NCBI RefSeq assembly: GCF_900445265.1
Contig: NZ_UFTA01000002.1
Span: 558,001 to 622,000 of the forward strand
Direction of reading: 5' to 3'
DNA length: 64,000 nt
Origin: Anaerococcus octavius
Lineage (GTDB): Bacteria; Bacillota; Clostridia; Tissierellales; Peptoniphilaceae
Position 1 is the stretch's first letter. The number at the start of each line of letters is the position of its first letter. Below are positions 25,713 through 35,002 of this stretch, in pieces. The notes under the pieces are model-generated. The model did no database searches, had not been told where the DNA came from, and saw nothing but the letters and a program-made list of their open reading frames with translations. The position numbers were made by a program, and so were the translations under genes.

Positions 25713-27254
25713 TTATCTTGCATATTCTATTGCGTTTGATTCTCTTAAGACGTTTACCTTTATTTCTCCAGGATACTCTAACTCTTCTTCTATACGTTTT
25801 GCAATTTCTCTAGCAATTACAATCATTTCATCATCTGTTATTTTTTCTGGTTTAACCATTATTCTTAATTCTCTACCAGCTTGTAGAGCAAATGACTTTT
25901 CTATTCCGTCAAAAGAATTTGCTATAGATTCTAGATTCTCTAATCTTTTTATATAGTTTTCTAGACTTTCGCGACGGGCACCTGGTCTTGCTGCTGATAT
26001 TGCATCAGCTGTTTGAACTAAAATAGATTCCACACAATTTGGTTCTACTTCACCATGGTGAGATTGTATTGCATTTATAACGTATTTGTTCTCTCCATAG
26101 CGTGTGGCTACTTCTATGCCTAGCTCTACGTGAGTTCCTTCCATTTCTTGGTCTATTGCTTTACCTACATCATGAAGTAATCCGCCTCGTCGGGCAACTT
26201 GGGCATCTGCACCAATTTCTTCAGCTAACATGCCCGCTAGTTGAGCTACTTCTACTGAATGTTTCATAATATTTTGACCATAGCTTGTTCTGAATTTCAT
26301 TTTACCAACAAGTCTTACTAATTGTGGATGTAGATTTCTAACTCCGGCAGCTTCAACTGCTTGTTCACCATCTTCCATGATTCTTTGCTCTACTTCATCT
26401 TCAGCTTTTTGTAGCATTTCTTCGATTCTAGATGGATTTATACGACCATCTTGGATAAGTCTTTCTAAAGCTACTTTCGCTACTTCACGTCTGACTGGTT
26501 CGAAGGAAGATACTACTACCGCTTCTGGAGTATCATCTATTATTAAATCTACTCCTGAAAATTGTTCGAAAGCTCTAATATTTCTACCTTCACGGCCGAT
26601 AATACGCCCTTTCATTTCATCATTTGGTAATGTAACCACTGATACAGTATTTTCTGCTACTTGATCTGCTGCATATCGTTGAATAGTAGTGGCAAGAACT
26701 TCTGTAGCAATTTTTTTGCTTTCAGCTTTTACTTTTTCTTCAGACTCTTTTATAAGTTTTGCAGTTTCATGGATGGTTTCTTTTTTAACGTCATTGAGAA
26801 TTATTTCTTTAGCTTCACTATTTGTTAGGCCGGCAATAGCTTGCAATTTTAACTGTTGTTTTTCAATCAGTTTATCAATGCTGTCTTCTTTTTGTTGTAA
26901 CCTCTTCTGATCACTAGAGATTTGATCAGCTTTTTTGTCAATCAATAAAGCTCTATTGTCAAGACTTTCTTCTTTTTTAAATAAGCGAGATTCTTTTTTA
27001 TCGAGTTCTTCGCTTCTTTTACTGAACTTCTTATCATTTTCTTTTTGTAATTTAGATATCTCATCTTTTGCTTCCACAAGAGTCTCACGGCGTAAGGTTT
27101 CTGCTTGCTTATTAGCATCTTCGATGATTTGGCGACTGAGTTCATCAGCGTCACCTATCTTTTTTTCACTAGATTTTTTTTGATAAACGAAGCCTAAAAT
27201 AAAAGCTAACAATACGAAGGCGACAGTAATGATTATAAAAACTGGATTATCCAT
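25713..27254 (-). CDS. rny: Ribonuclease Y
   Basis: A 513-residue membrane-bound endoribonuclease that starts decay of many mRNAs. It has an N-terminal membrane helix (about 4-24), a long charged coiled coil (about 30-200), a KH domain with GRIIGREGRNI, and an HD domain with GLLHDVGKAID. All parts are intact. AGGAGGTGAT precedes the start. It has its own promoter and terminator. Confidence 0.97.
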   Translation of the reverse strand: MDNPVFIIITVAFVLLAFILGFVYQKKSSEKKIGDADELSRQIIEDANKQAETLRRETLVEAKDEISKLQKENDKKFSKRSEELDKKESRLFKKEESLDNRALLIDKKADQISSDQKRLQQKEDSIDKLIEKQQLKLQAIAGLTNSEAKEIILNDVKKETIHETAKLIKESEEKVKAESKKIATEVLATTIQRYAADQVAENTVSVVTLPNDEMKGRIIGREGRNIRAFEQFSGVDLIIDDTPEAVVVSSFEPVRREVAKVALERLIQDGRINPSRIEEMLQKAEDEVEQRIMEDGEQAVEAAGVRNLHPQLVRLVGKMKFRTSYGQNIMKHSVEVAQLAGMLAEEIGADAQVARRGGLLHDVGKAIDQEMEGTHVELGIEVATRYGENKYVINAIQSHHGEVEPNCVESILVQTADAISAARPGARRESLENYIKRLENLESIANSFDGIEKSFALQAGRELRIMVKPEKITDDEMIVIAREIAKRIEEELEYPGEIKVNVLRESNAIEYAR

Positions 27255-27300
27255 TTAATATCACCTCCTATTAAATTCTCGGAAATTACTTTCCTTTATA

Positions 27301-27309
27301 ATTATACCA
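27301..27309 (-). promoter_or_regulatory. Extended -10 promoter for rny
   Basis: TGGTATAAT on the minus strand, 47 bases before the rny ATG. The -35 region (TTCGTA at 17 bases) is poor. Confidence 0.55.
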
Positions 27310-27493
27310 TAAATTGATAATTATACGAATAAGCAAAATATAATTCTTAAAATAAAAAAATTATTTAATTAATGATTTCGTTACTATTTTATTTGTTTAT
27401 CATATATTTTCTTAAAGTAGTAATTTTAACTACATTTTTAATAGTTGAAGACTATAGGCAATAATTCATATAGCATAATTTTTTATCGATAGA

Positions 27494-27598
27494 TTACACT
27501 TTAACTACGGTTTGAATTATTTTTTGAGCTTTAATATCTGCTTTTGATGCTTCAATATCTAAAATTAAAATATTAGATCTTTTATTATTTAAAATATC
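27494..27598 (-). pseudogene. Possible decayed gene fragment (weak SepF-like pattern)
   Basis: 34 codons are open on the minus strand after TAA TAA, with no ATG, GTG or TTG start and no ribosome binding site. The text LILDIEASKADIKAQKIIQT has the hydrophobic spacing of a SepF core (VNLE...AQRIIDF), and the next bases read YAI, stop, IIAYS. This is a by-eye resemblance only and may be chance. Confidence 0.2.
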
Positions 27599-27603
27599 TT
27601 ATT

Positions 27604-27634
27604 AAAAAAATCACCTATATGTACATATAGGTGA
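27604..27634 (-). terminator. Terminator after tsf
   Basis: A 24-bp perfect palindrome (27611-27634) is followed on the minus strand by seven T. It folds as a 10-bp stem with a GTAC loop. Confidence 0.88.
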
Positions 27635-27650
27635 TAAAAATATTTTAAGC

Positions 27651-28319
27651 TTATGCATTCATTTGTGATGCTACTTCTGCTGCGAAATCTTCTTCTTTTT
27701 TCTCTAGTCCTTCACCAACTTCAAATCTAGCAAATCGTCTAATTTTGATATTTTCTCCAACTTTGCTAGCTGTATCTCTTAGATATTGTTCAATAGTTTG
27801 ATCAGGATTTTTGATGTAAGCTTGATCTAATAGACATACTTCTGAGAAGTATTTTTTAAGTCTTCCTTCGACTTTTTTCTCAGCGATCATTTTTTTCTTA
27901 TCTTCAGGCATATTATCAGAAGCTTCGTTGATTGCTTGATTAACTAATATTTCTCTTTGTTCAGCAACATCCTTTTCATCAGCATCCTCTTCAGAAATGT
28001 ATAAAGGATTTGCTGCAGCAATGTGCATTGCAATATCTCTAGCAAAATCTTTTACAGTATCAGTATTTGCAGAAAAATCTGTTTCGGTATTGATTTCTAC
28101 TATAACACCAATTTTATCATTGTGAATATATGAACCAATAACACCTTCTGCTGCAACACGTCCTGCTTTTTTATCTAATGTAGCTTGTCCTTTTTCTTTT
28201 AAAAGTTTTACAGCTGCATCGATATTGCCATTAGTTTCTTCTAAGGCTTTTTTGCAGTCCATCATTCCAGCGGCTGTCATTTCTCTTAATTCTTTTACTA
28301 ACTTTGCACTTACTGCCAT
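27651..28319 (-). CDS. tsf: Elongation factor Ts, short form
   Basis: Nucleotide exchange factor for EF-Tu. It starts at 28319 (MAVSAKLVKELREMTAAG) with AAGGAG 6 bases upstream; the longer frame to 28352 overlaps rpsB. The UBA-like N-domain and the NTETDF motif are present. At 222 residues it is about 70 shorter than B. subtilis EF-Ts: one of the two core subdomains is missing, as in the short Thermus type. The end (RFARFEVGEGLEKKEEDFA) is normal, so this is not a truncation. Confidence 0.93.
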   Translation of the reverse strand: MAVSAKLVKELREMTAAGMMDCKKALEETNGNIDAAVKLLKEKGQATLDKKAGRVAAEGVIGSYIHNDKIGVIVEINTETDFSANTDTVKDFARDIAMHIAAANPLYISEEDADEKDVAEQREILVNQAINEASDNMPEDKKKMIAEKKVEGRLKKYFSEVCLLDQAYIKNPDQTIEQYLRDTASKVGENIKIRRFARFEVGEGLEKKEEDFAAEVASQMNA

Positions 28320-28329
28320 TGTTTTCTCC

Positions 28330-29178
28330 TTAATTTTCTTCTGTTTTATCATATGCAGCTGTTTCTATTTCTTCTGCTGCATTTTCTAAATCTTCATTTG
28401 ATAGAGGAGCTTCTTCTTGCTCTTCTTTTTCTTCTGAAGTTTCATCGTTATTATCTTCTTCTTGGATGAAATCTTCTTCAGATGGATCAAATTCGCTTCC
28501 TTGATTTGCTTCAACTACAGCATCTGCAATAATAGATGTTATAAGTTTTACTGCACGGATTGCATCGTCATTTCCAGGAATTGCTAAGTCAACATCATCT
28601 GGATCACAGTTAGTATCTACTATTGCTACAACTGGGATACCTAGTATACGAGCTTCGTGAACTGCAATTGATTCTTCACCTGGATCTACAACAAATAGTA
28701 CATCTGGAAGTTTCTCCATATCTTTAATACCACCAAGATTTTTTTCAAGTCTATCCATTTCTTTTTGGTATTGTAGTACTTCTTTTTTAGGTAGAAGATC
28801 AAATGTTCCATCTTCTTCCATTTGTTCATATCTTTTTAGTTTGTCAATGCTTTTTCTAATTGTGTCAAAATTTGTTAACATACCACCTAACCATCTGTTA
28901 GCTACGTAGTATTGTCCAGATCTTTTAGCTTCTTGTTCGATAGCATCTTGAGCTTGTTTTTTAGTTCCTACAAATAAAACTTCTCCGCCATCAGCTACAA
29001 TATCTCTAATAGTTGTGTAAGCATCTTCGATTTGTGTTGCTGTTTTTTGTAAATCTATAATATAGATGCCATTTCTTTCTGTAAAGATGTATTTATCCAT
29101 TTTTGGATTCCATCTTCTTGTTTGGTGACCAAAGTGTACACCAGCTTCTAGTAATTTTTTCATTGAAACTACTGCCAT
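28330..29178 (-). CDS. rpsB: 30S ribosomal protein S2 with acidic C-terminal tail
   Basis: Starts at 29178 ([22 protein letters not shown]) with GGAGGAAT upstream; the in-frame ATG at 29232 has no site. The S2 core runs to about residue 228. A tail of some 50 residues follows, rich in Glu, Asp and Asn, which most S2 proteins lack or have shorter. S2 joins the small subunit late and recruits S1. It is co-transcribed with tsf, as is usual. Confidence 0.96.
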   Translation of the reverse strand: MAVVSMKKLLEAGVHFGHQTRRWNPKMDKYIFTERNGIYIIDLQKTATQIEDAYTTIRDIVADGGEVLFVGTKKQAQDAIEQEAKRSGQYYVANRWLGGMLTNFDTIRKSIDKLKRYEQMEEDGTFDLLPKKEVLQYQKEMDRLEKNLGGIKDMEKLPDVLFVVDPGEESIAVHEARILGIPVVAIVDTNCDPDDVDLAIPGNDDAIRAVKLITSIIADAVVEANQGSEFDPSEEDFIQEEDNNDETSEEKEEQEEAPLSNEDLENAAEEIETAAYDKTEEN

Positions 29179-29284
29179 ATATATTCCTCCGTTTTCTTCT
29201 TCCACCCTCTTCTTTTGAATATCTAACCACAATTGGCAACGAGATACTCATCCGAGTGTGTGTATATTTTTGTAGTACTGTAAT

Positions 29285-29313
29285 ATTTTACTATAGACTA
29301 TATAAAATATCAA
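29285..29313 (-). promoter_or_regulatory. Promoter for rpsB-tsf
   Basis: Minus strand: -35 TTGATA (29308-29313), 17-base spacer, -10 TAAAAT (29285-29290). It leaves a 5' UTR of about 100 bases, which may hold an S2-binding leader; I see a GC-richer segment at 29230-29262 but no firm structure. Confidence 0.65.
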
Positions 29314-29315
29314 TA

Positions 29316-30581
29316 CTAAAACATAGCTTCTACAAATGATTCTGAATCAAATTTTTCTAGATTGTCAATACCTTCTCCAAGTCCAATATATTTTACTGGT
29401 ACATCTAACTCCACTTGAAGTGGGAAAATAATCCCGCCCTTAGCTGTTCCATCTAATTTAGTTAGTATAAGACCAGATATATCAGTAACATTTTTAAATT
29501 CCCTTAGTTGGTTTACAGCGTTTTGACCTGTTGTAGCATCTAGAACTAATATATTCTCACGAGTAGCACTTCCCGCATGAGTATCTATGGTTTTATTAAT
29601 TTTTTCTAATTCTTTCATTAAATTTTTTTTGTTATGTAGACGACCTGCAGTATCACAAATTAAAACATCTACATTTTTACTTTTAGCTGATTTAATAGCA
29701 TCAAATATAACAGCTGATGGATCTGCTCCTTCACTGTGAGCAATCATTTCTACATTAGATTTTTCTGCCCATTCACCAAGTTGTTCTATAGCGGCAGCTC
29801 TAAATGTATCTGCGGCAGCAAGCATTACTGATTTGCCTTCTTTTTGTAAATTATGAGCAAGTTTGCCAATAGTTGTTGTCTTCCCAACTCCATTTACACC
29901 AATTACTAATATGATAGCTAGTTCGTTTTGAATAATATTTAGATTATTATCTAAATTATTTTCGTCTAGTTTTTCAATCATTATATCTTTTAACACAGGA
30001 TATATTTGATTTGAGTCTTTTATACTTTGTCTTTTAATCTCATCACGTAAACTATCTACTATGTCTAATGTAGAATCCATACCAATATCAGCTGATATTA
30101 ATATTTCTTCAAGTTCCTCATACATATCATCATCAATTTTTACATTAGCAGTAAATAAATTTTTGATTTCAGATGAAAATTGATCACGTGTTTTAACTAA
30201 TCCTTCTTTTAACCTCTCAAAAAATCCTATTTTCTCATCTTCTACTTCGTCATTTTCTCCATTAGTAGTTTCAGTATAATTTAGGCTTGGAGTTTTATCA
30301 TATTCTGAGAAGTTATCAGATTCATATTCTAGATTATTATCAGAATCATTATCTAAATTTTCAAAATATATAGGTTCATCAGATACAGGTCTATCCCCAA
30401 AACTTACATCATCTTGATCGTCTTTTTCTATAGTAATATTAGAAGATTGCTGACTAGAAGTTTCAAAAACTATTTTTTCATCTTCATAATATTCATCATC
30501 AAAATCACTATCTAGGTAATCATCTTCTAATTCTTTATCTACTTGTTCATCATTTTTCTTTTTTTTAAAAAAGTCAAACAT
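29316..30581 (-). CDS. ftsY: Signal recognition particle receptor FtsY
   Basis: A 421-residue SRP GTPase that docks SRP-ribosome complexes at the membrane. The first 110 or so residues are a very acidic A domain. The NG domain follows, with GVNGVGKTTTIGKL (G1), DTAGR (G3) and TKLDG (G4). Its start is 10 bases from the priA stop, at the end of the gmk-priA series. An AAGGAG site precedes it. Confidence 0.96.
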   Translation of the reverse strand: MFDFFKKKKNDEQVDKELEDDYLDSDFDDEYYEDEKIVFETSSQQSSNITIEKDDQDDVSFGDRPVSDEPIYFENLDNDSDNNLEYESDNFSEYDKTPSLNYTETTNGENDEVEDEKIGFFERLKEGLVKTRDQFSSEIKNLFTANVKIDDDMYEELEEILISADIGMDSTLDIVDSLRDEIKRQSIKDSNQIYPVLKDIMIEKLDENNLDNNLNIIQNELAIILVIGVNGVGKTTTIGKLAHNLQKEGKSVMLAAADTFRAAAIEQLGEWAEKSNVEMIAHSEGADPSAVIFDAIKSAKSKNVDVLICDTAGRLHNKKNLMKELEKINKTIDTHAGSATRENILVLDATTGQNAVNQLREFKNVTDISGLILTKLDGTAKGGIIFPLQVELDVPVKYIGLGEGIDNLEKFDSESFVEAMF

Positions 30582-30590
30582 TTTTTCTCC

Positions 30591-32957
30591 TTAATTTATA
30601 TTAGTTGGATTTAGGGCTGGAATAAAGCTAGTATTATTATATTTATTTATAAATTCATTTCTAAGTTTATTAACTGTATTCCTTACTAGATCTAAGTCGT
30701 CATCTGATGCTTTTACAATAATATTATACCTATGTTTATTATTTATTCTTGATATTTTACAAGGATTCGGTCCTAGTATCTCTACATTTTCAAAAGACTT
30801 TAATCTATCTCTAAGTTTTTTAGTAAATTCGCGAGATATATCAATTGTACTTATCCTATTACTATCAATTACTTTTATAGTTAAAATATTTTTAAATGGA
30901 GGATATGAAAAAGCATTTCTTTCTATAAGTTCGTTTTTATAGTAATTAATGTAGTCTCCATTTTTTACAGCTTGGATTACAAAATTTTCTGGTTTGTAAG
31001 TTTGGATAATTACTTTTCCCTTTTTATTGCCGCGCCCACTCCTACCTGCTACTTGAGTAAGCAATTCAAAAGTATTTTCTTGAGACCTAAAATCCCCAAC
31101 ATTCAAACTTAGATCTGCTGAGATTATTCCAACTAATGTAACATTTTTAAAATCCAAGCCTTTAGCAATCATCTGTGTTCCTAAAAGTATGTCTATTTTG
31201 TTATTTTTCATACCATCATACATTTTTTGATATGTAGATTTGTTACTAGCTTTCATGCTATCCATACGCATTATATCGGCATTAGGAAATAAAGTTTTTA
31301 CCTCTTCTTCCAATTTTTCAGTTCCAGCGCCAAATTCCTTGATTTTTTTTGAATGGCAGTTTGGACAAACCTTAGGTTGATTTTTAGTTCTGCCACAATA
31401 ATGGCATACTAGTTTATTAATATTTTTATGATAGGTCATCGCTACATCACAAGCTTCACATTTTATGACATAACCACAAGTTCTACAAAAAGTAAAAGAA
31501 TTATGTCCGATTTTATTTAAAAATAAAATGGTTTGTTCTTTTTTCTTTAAATTATTTTTTATTTCTTCTTGTAACCTATAGCTGATTATAGAGTAATTAG
31601 AACTCTTAAGTTCTTCTTTTAAATCGATAATTTCAATATCTGGTAGATTATTATTTACTCTATTCTTTAAATGGATTAGATCATATTCTCCATTTTTAGT
31701 TTTACTCATAGTTTTTATAGATGGTGTTGCAGATGCTAATATCAAATTACATTTATTATAATTTGCCCTAAATTTTGCAATCTCATCTGTATGATATTTG
31801 GGATCTTTGGATGATATATAAGAATTATCATGTTCTTCATCAATTATTATTATCCCAAGATTTCTAAATGGAGCAAATATAGCAGATCTTGCTCCAATAG
31901 CAATTTTTACTTCTCCATTATTTATCATTCTCCATTGATCAAATCGTTCACTTGGAGTAAGTCCAGAGTGAATAATAGCAATTTTTTCATCAAAACGCCC
32001 TTTAAATCTTTCAATAGTTTGAGGCGTAAGGGAAATCTCTGGTACAAGAATAATAGCTTCTTTTCCTTGTTTAATTACCTCTTCTACCATTTGCAAAAAG
32101 ATTTCGGTTTTTCCAGAGCCGGTCACTCCAAATAGTAAGAAATGTCCATCTGAATTTGATTTAATTTTATTAAATGCAAGTTCTTGTTCATTATTTAATT
32201 TGAATTTACTATATTGGTCGTATCTTTTAGTAATTTCTTTTTTTGTTTCTACTTTTTCTATGGCTATAACATTTTTTTCTACTAGAGAATTTAAGCTGGA
32301 TTTTAAAGAATTAGTTTCTTTTAGTAAAATGCTTAACTTTGTTTTTCCATTTTTTTTAAGATAATCTATTATATCTTTTTGCTTATTTGCATTTTTATTT
32401 ATTTTAATATCACTACCAGTTAGATAAGCATACTCATCATAACGTATATTTTGGGTATTTTTTACATCATATGATATACCAATTTCACCTTGATCAACAA
32501 GTGAAAAAATGTCTTGTTTTATATCTCCAAATTTTTTAATTATTTCATCCATGGTTCTATTTTTAGCTAAGAAGTTGAGAATATTAGAATCTTTTTTGCT
32601 TTTAGAATAATAAAATGTTTTAATATTTTTTATATCTGTTGGTGGCATCACTTGTTTGAGAGAGGCTTGAATGGGTGACATATAAGTTTTGCTCATAAAA
32701 AAAGCTAAATCCATTAACTCTTCTGAAATTAGTCTTCTATTATCAATAATTTCTAGGATGTTTTTTATTTCATAATCAGCATCTAATTGATCAATTATTC
32801 CATAAACAAAAGCAACGCTAGTTTTATTTCCCTTTCCAAAGGGAACTAAAACTCTCATTGCTATGTCAATTTTATTATTAAATTTTTCTGGTATATGATA
32901 TGTAAAAGAACGATTTAAAAATCTACTTTTACTATCAATTATTACTTTTGCGTAAAT
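30591..32957 (-). CDS. priA: Primosomal helicase PriA, apparent ATT start
   Basis: A replication-restart helicase of 788 residues if started at ATT 32957. The first ATG (32858) would cut off 33 residues of the conserved 3'-end-binding domain. Translation from ATT gives IYAKVIIDSKSRFLNRSFTY, which lines up with known PriA N-termini (MxxAxVIVD). An AGGTGA site ends 4 bases upstream and no ATG, GTG or TTG exists in frame. Walker A GVTGSGKTEIF, DEEHD and the eight zinc cysteines (CRTC, CEAC, CHYC, CPNC) are intact. Confidence 0.92.
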   Translation of the reverse strand: MYAKVIIDSKSRFLNRSFTYHIPEKFNNKIDIAMRVLVPFGKGNKTSVAFVYGIIDQLDADYEIKNILEIIDNRRLISEELMDLAFFMSKTYMSPIQASLKQVMPPTDIKNIKTFYYSKSKKDSNILNFLAKNRTMDEIIKKFGDIKQDIFSLVDQGEIGISYDVKNTQNIRYDEYAYLTGSDIKINKNANKQKDIIDYLKKNGKTKLSILLKETNSLKSSLNSLVEKNVIAIEKVETKKEITKRYDQYSKFKLNNEQELAFNKIKSNSDGHFLLFGVTGSGKTEIFLQMVEEVIKQGKEAIILVPEISLTPQTIERFKGRFDEKIAIIHSGLTPSERFDQWRMINNGEVKIAIGARSAIFAPFRNLGIIIIDEEHDNSYISSKDPKYHTDEIAKFRANYNKCNLILASATPSIKTMSKTKNGEYDLIHLKNRVNNNLPDIEIIDLKEELKSSNYSIISYRLQEEIKNNLKKKEQTILFLNKIGHNSFTFCRTCGYVIKCEACDVAMTYHKNINKLVCHYCGRTKNQPKVCPNCHSKKIKEFGAGTEKLEEEVKTLFPNADIMRMDSMKASNKSTYQKMYDGMKNNKIDILLGTQMIAKGLDFKNVTLVGIISADLSLNVGDFRSQENTFELLTQVAGRSGRGNKKGKVIIQTYKPENFVIQAVKNGDYINYYKNELIERNAFSYPPFKNILTIKVIDSNRISTIDISREFTKKLRDRLKSFENVEILGPNPCKISRINNKHRYNIIVKASDDDLDLVRNTVNKLRNEFINKYNNTSFIPALNPTNIN

Positions 32958-32961
32958 ACTA

Positions 32962-34134
32962 TCACCTAATTAAGTCTAAAATTTGATTTGCAAGTTCAGT
33001 CTTAGACATTTTTTCTAAATTTTTAATATTATCTTTAGATATTATACTTGCTATATTAGTATCCATATTAAATCCTGCACCAGCTTTTGTAAGATCATTT
33101 GCAATAATATAGTCTGCATTTTTCTTTTTTAGTTTAGCTGATGCATTTTCTATTAGATCATCTGTCTCAGCTGCAAATCCTATTACCTTTTGCTTAGTCT
33201 TTTTATTTCCAAAATATTTAAGAATGTCAGTATTTTCTACAAACTCCATTTTTAAATTTTGACCTGATTTTTTTATCTTATGATCGCTAACTATACTTGA
33301 TTTGTAGTCAACAGGAGCCGCTGCCATTATTAAAGCATCTGCATTATTGAAGTTTTCATCAATTGCATTTTTCATTTCTTCGTTAGTCTTAACTTCTATG
33401 CGATTTATACCTTTTATGTCAAATGGCTTTACAGGACCAGATACTAAAACAACATCTGCTCCACGTTTTTTAGCTTCATTTGCTATATTATATCCCATTT
33501 TTCCGCTAGAATGATTGCTTACATATCTTACAAAATCTATAGGCTCTATAGTTGGTCCAGCAGAAACTATAACTTTTTTTCCTTTTAAATCTTTATTTGT
33601 AAAATATTCTTCAAGATACTCAACGATATTTTTTGGTTCTTCAAGTCTTCCATCACCTACTGTATTACAAGCAAGGATTCCTGATTCCGGAGCAATCACT
33701 TTTACCCCATAAGATTTTAGTATTTCAATATTTTTTTGAGTAGCAGTATTTAAAAGCATTTGAGTATTCATAGATGGTGCTATAATAACATCCTTTTCAC
33801 AAGCTAAATATGAAGCTACTAAAAAATTGTCGGCAATACCATTAGCCATTTTACCAATTGTACTAGCTGTTGCTGGAGCAATTAGCATAACATCTGCCCA
33901 TTTTGGCAAATCAATATGGTGAACACTTTCATGATGGCCTTCCCACATATCCATATAAACTTTACACTTTGCCATTGTTTCAAAAGATAATGGACTAACA
34001 AATTCTGTAGCTGCAGGAGTCATAATAACCTGTAAATTTGCATTCTTTTTTTTTAGTCTAGAACATAGGTCTAATACTTTATAGGATGCTATACCACCAC
34101 TTACCCCTAACAATATATTTTTATTTTCTATCAT
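32962..34134 (-). CDS. coaBC: Bifunctional phosphopantothenoylcysteine decarboxylase/synthase
   Basis: A 390-residue CoA biosynthesis enzyme. The N-terminal flavin CoaC part has GVSGGIASYK, HIDLPKWADVMLIAPATA, PSMNTQM and Cys in GILACNTVGDGRL. The C-terminal CoaB part starts near VIVSAGPTIEPID and makes phosphopantothenoylcysteine with CTP. It overlaps rpoZ by 4 bases, and its TGA stop lies in the ribosome binding site of priA. Confidence 0.96.
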   Translation of the reverse strand: MIENKNILLGVSGGIASYKVLDLCSRLKKKNANLQVIMTPAATEFVSPLSFETMAKCKVYMDMWEGHHESVHHIDLPKWADVMLIAPATASTIGKMANGIADNFLVASYLACEKDVIIAPSMNTQMLLNTATQKNIEILKSYGVKVIAPESGILACNTVGDGRLEEPKNIVEYLEEYFTNKDLKGKKVIVSAGPTIEPIDFVRYVSNHSSGKMGYNIANEAKKRGADVVLVSGPVKPFDIKGINRIEVKTNEEMKNAIDENFNNADALIMAAAPVDYKSSIVSDHKIKKSGQNLKMEFVENTDILKYFGNKKTKQKVIGFAAETDDLIENASAKLKKKNADYIIANDLTKAGAGFNMDTNIASIISKDNIKNLEKMSKTELANQILDLIR

Positions 34135-34316
34135 TTTTTTGTAACTTTACCCTCTATAACTTCATTTAGGGCTTGAGTAACTGGTTTTGCTTCCACTTGT
34201 TCAGTAAGAGGGGCTGATCCACTTACAATTCTTCTTGCTCTTTTTGAAACCATCATACAAATGTCGTATCTGCTTGGGCTTATTTCTGCTAATTTTTTAA
34301 AAGATGGGTTATTCAT
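34131..34316 (-). CDS. rpoZ: RNA polymerase omega subunit
   Basis: A 61-residue omega with SRYDICMMVSKRARRI and the C-terminal VTQALNEVIEGKV. It assists folding of beta-prime. It overlaps gmk by 8 bases and coaBC by 4; gmk-rpoZ-coaBC-priA is a standard Firmicute order. Confidence 0.94.
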   Translation of the reverse strand: MNNPSFKKLAEISPSRYDICMMVSKRARRIVSGSAPLTEQVEAKPVTQALNEVIEGKVTKK

Positions 34317-34917
34317 CTAAAATCTCCTTTATGTCAAAATCTTCTTCTCTAAATACTTTATGTTTTTCAGCATTGATTATTTCATTTACAGAATTTATTG
34401 CTGAGTTAATATGATCATTGATAACTAAATAATCATAGTATTTGATATATTCTAGCTCTTTACGAGCATTTTTCATTCTTAAATTAATATCATTTTCAGT
34501 TTCAGTACCACGTCCAACTATGCGATTTTTAAGTTCTGATAAACTTGGAGGCGCCAAAAATATGAAGACAGCATTTTCTGTATTTTTCTTTACATTAACC
34601 GCACCTTGAACATCTATTTCTAAAACAACTATTTTTCCTTCATTTATTTTTTTATCTACAAATTCCTTTGGTGTACCATAATAATTATTATGTACATGGG
34701 CATATTCTAAAAACTGATCTTCATCAATCATATTTTTAAACTCTTCGTGGCTCTTATAAAAATAAGAAACCCCTTCTACCTCCCCATCTCTTTTTTCTCG
34801 AGTGGTTGCAGATACAGAGTAAACTAAGTTTTTTTGAGTATTCATAAGATCGTGTAGGACAGTACCTTTACCTACACCTGATGGACCAGATATTACTAAT
34901 AAAAAACCTTTCTTCAT
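34309..34917 (-). CDS. gmk: Guanylate kinase
   Basis: A 202-residue kinase that turns GMP and ATP into GDP and ADP. It has P-loop SGPSGVGKGT and SATTREKRDGEVEGVSY for GMP binding. AGGAGG lies before the start. It heads the minus-strand series to ftsY and is divergent from rqcH. Confidence 0.97.
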   Translation of the reverse strand: MKKGFLLVISGPSGVGKGTVLHDLMNTQKNLVYSVSATTREKRDGEVEGVSYFYKSHEEFKNMIDEDQFLEYAHVHNNYYGTPKEFVDKKINEGKIVVLEIDVQGAVNVKKNTENAVFIFLAPPSLSELKNRIVGRGTETENDINLRMKNARKELEYIKYYDYLVINDHINSAINSVNEIINAEKHKVFREEDFDIKEILDE

Positions 34918-34956
34918 TACGCCTCCTTATTATAAATATTTTACTTTTTAGCCCCC

Positions 34957-34984
34957 TTATTACAAGTAAGAAAAAAAGTATAAT
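34957..34984 (+). promoter_or_regulatory. Promoter for rqcH
   Basis: A -35 TTATTA (34957-34962) and a -10 TATAAT (34979-34984) are 16 bases apart, 18 bases before the start codon. Confidence 0.5.
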
Positions 34985-35002
34985 AATTAATGAGGTGAGA
35001 AA

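Larger units (their letters stand above)
27255..27650 (-). other. Intergenic region upstream of rny, with a possible gene remnant
   Basis: 396 bases between tsf and rny. It holds the tsf terminator (27604-27634), the rny promoter (27301-27309) and, at 27494-27598, an open stretch without start codon that looks weakly protein-like. The rest is AT-rich with no visible feature. Confidence 0.6.

Noticed and set aside
27611-27634. 24-bp perfect palindrome as a regulator's operator
   Set aside because: It lies just after the tsf stop and is followed by seven T on the tsf strand, so a terminator is the simpler reading.
29179-29284. Firm S2-binding leader in the rpsB 5' UTR
   Set aside because: The UTR is long enough, but I could not find a convincing conserved stem, so it is mentioned only with the promoter.
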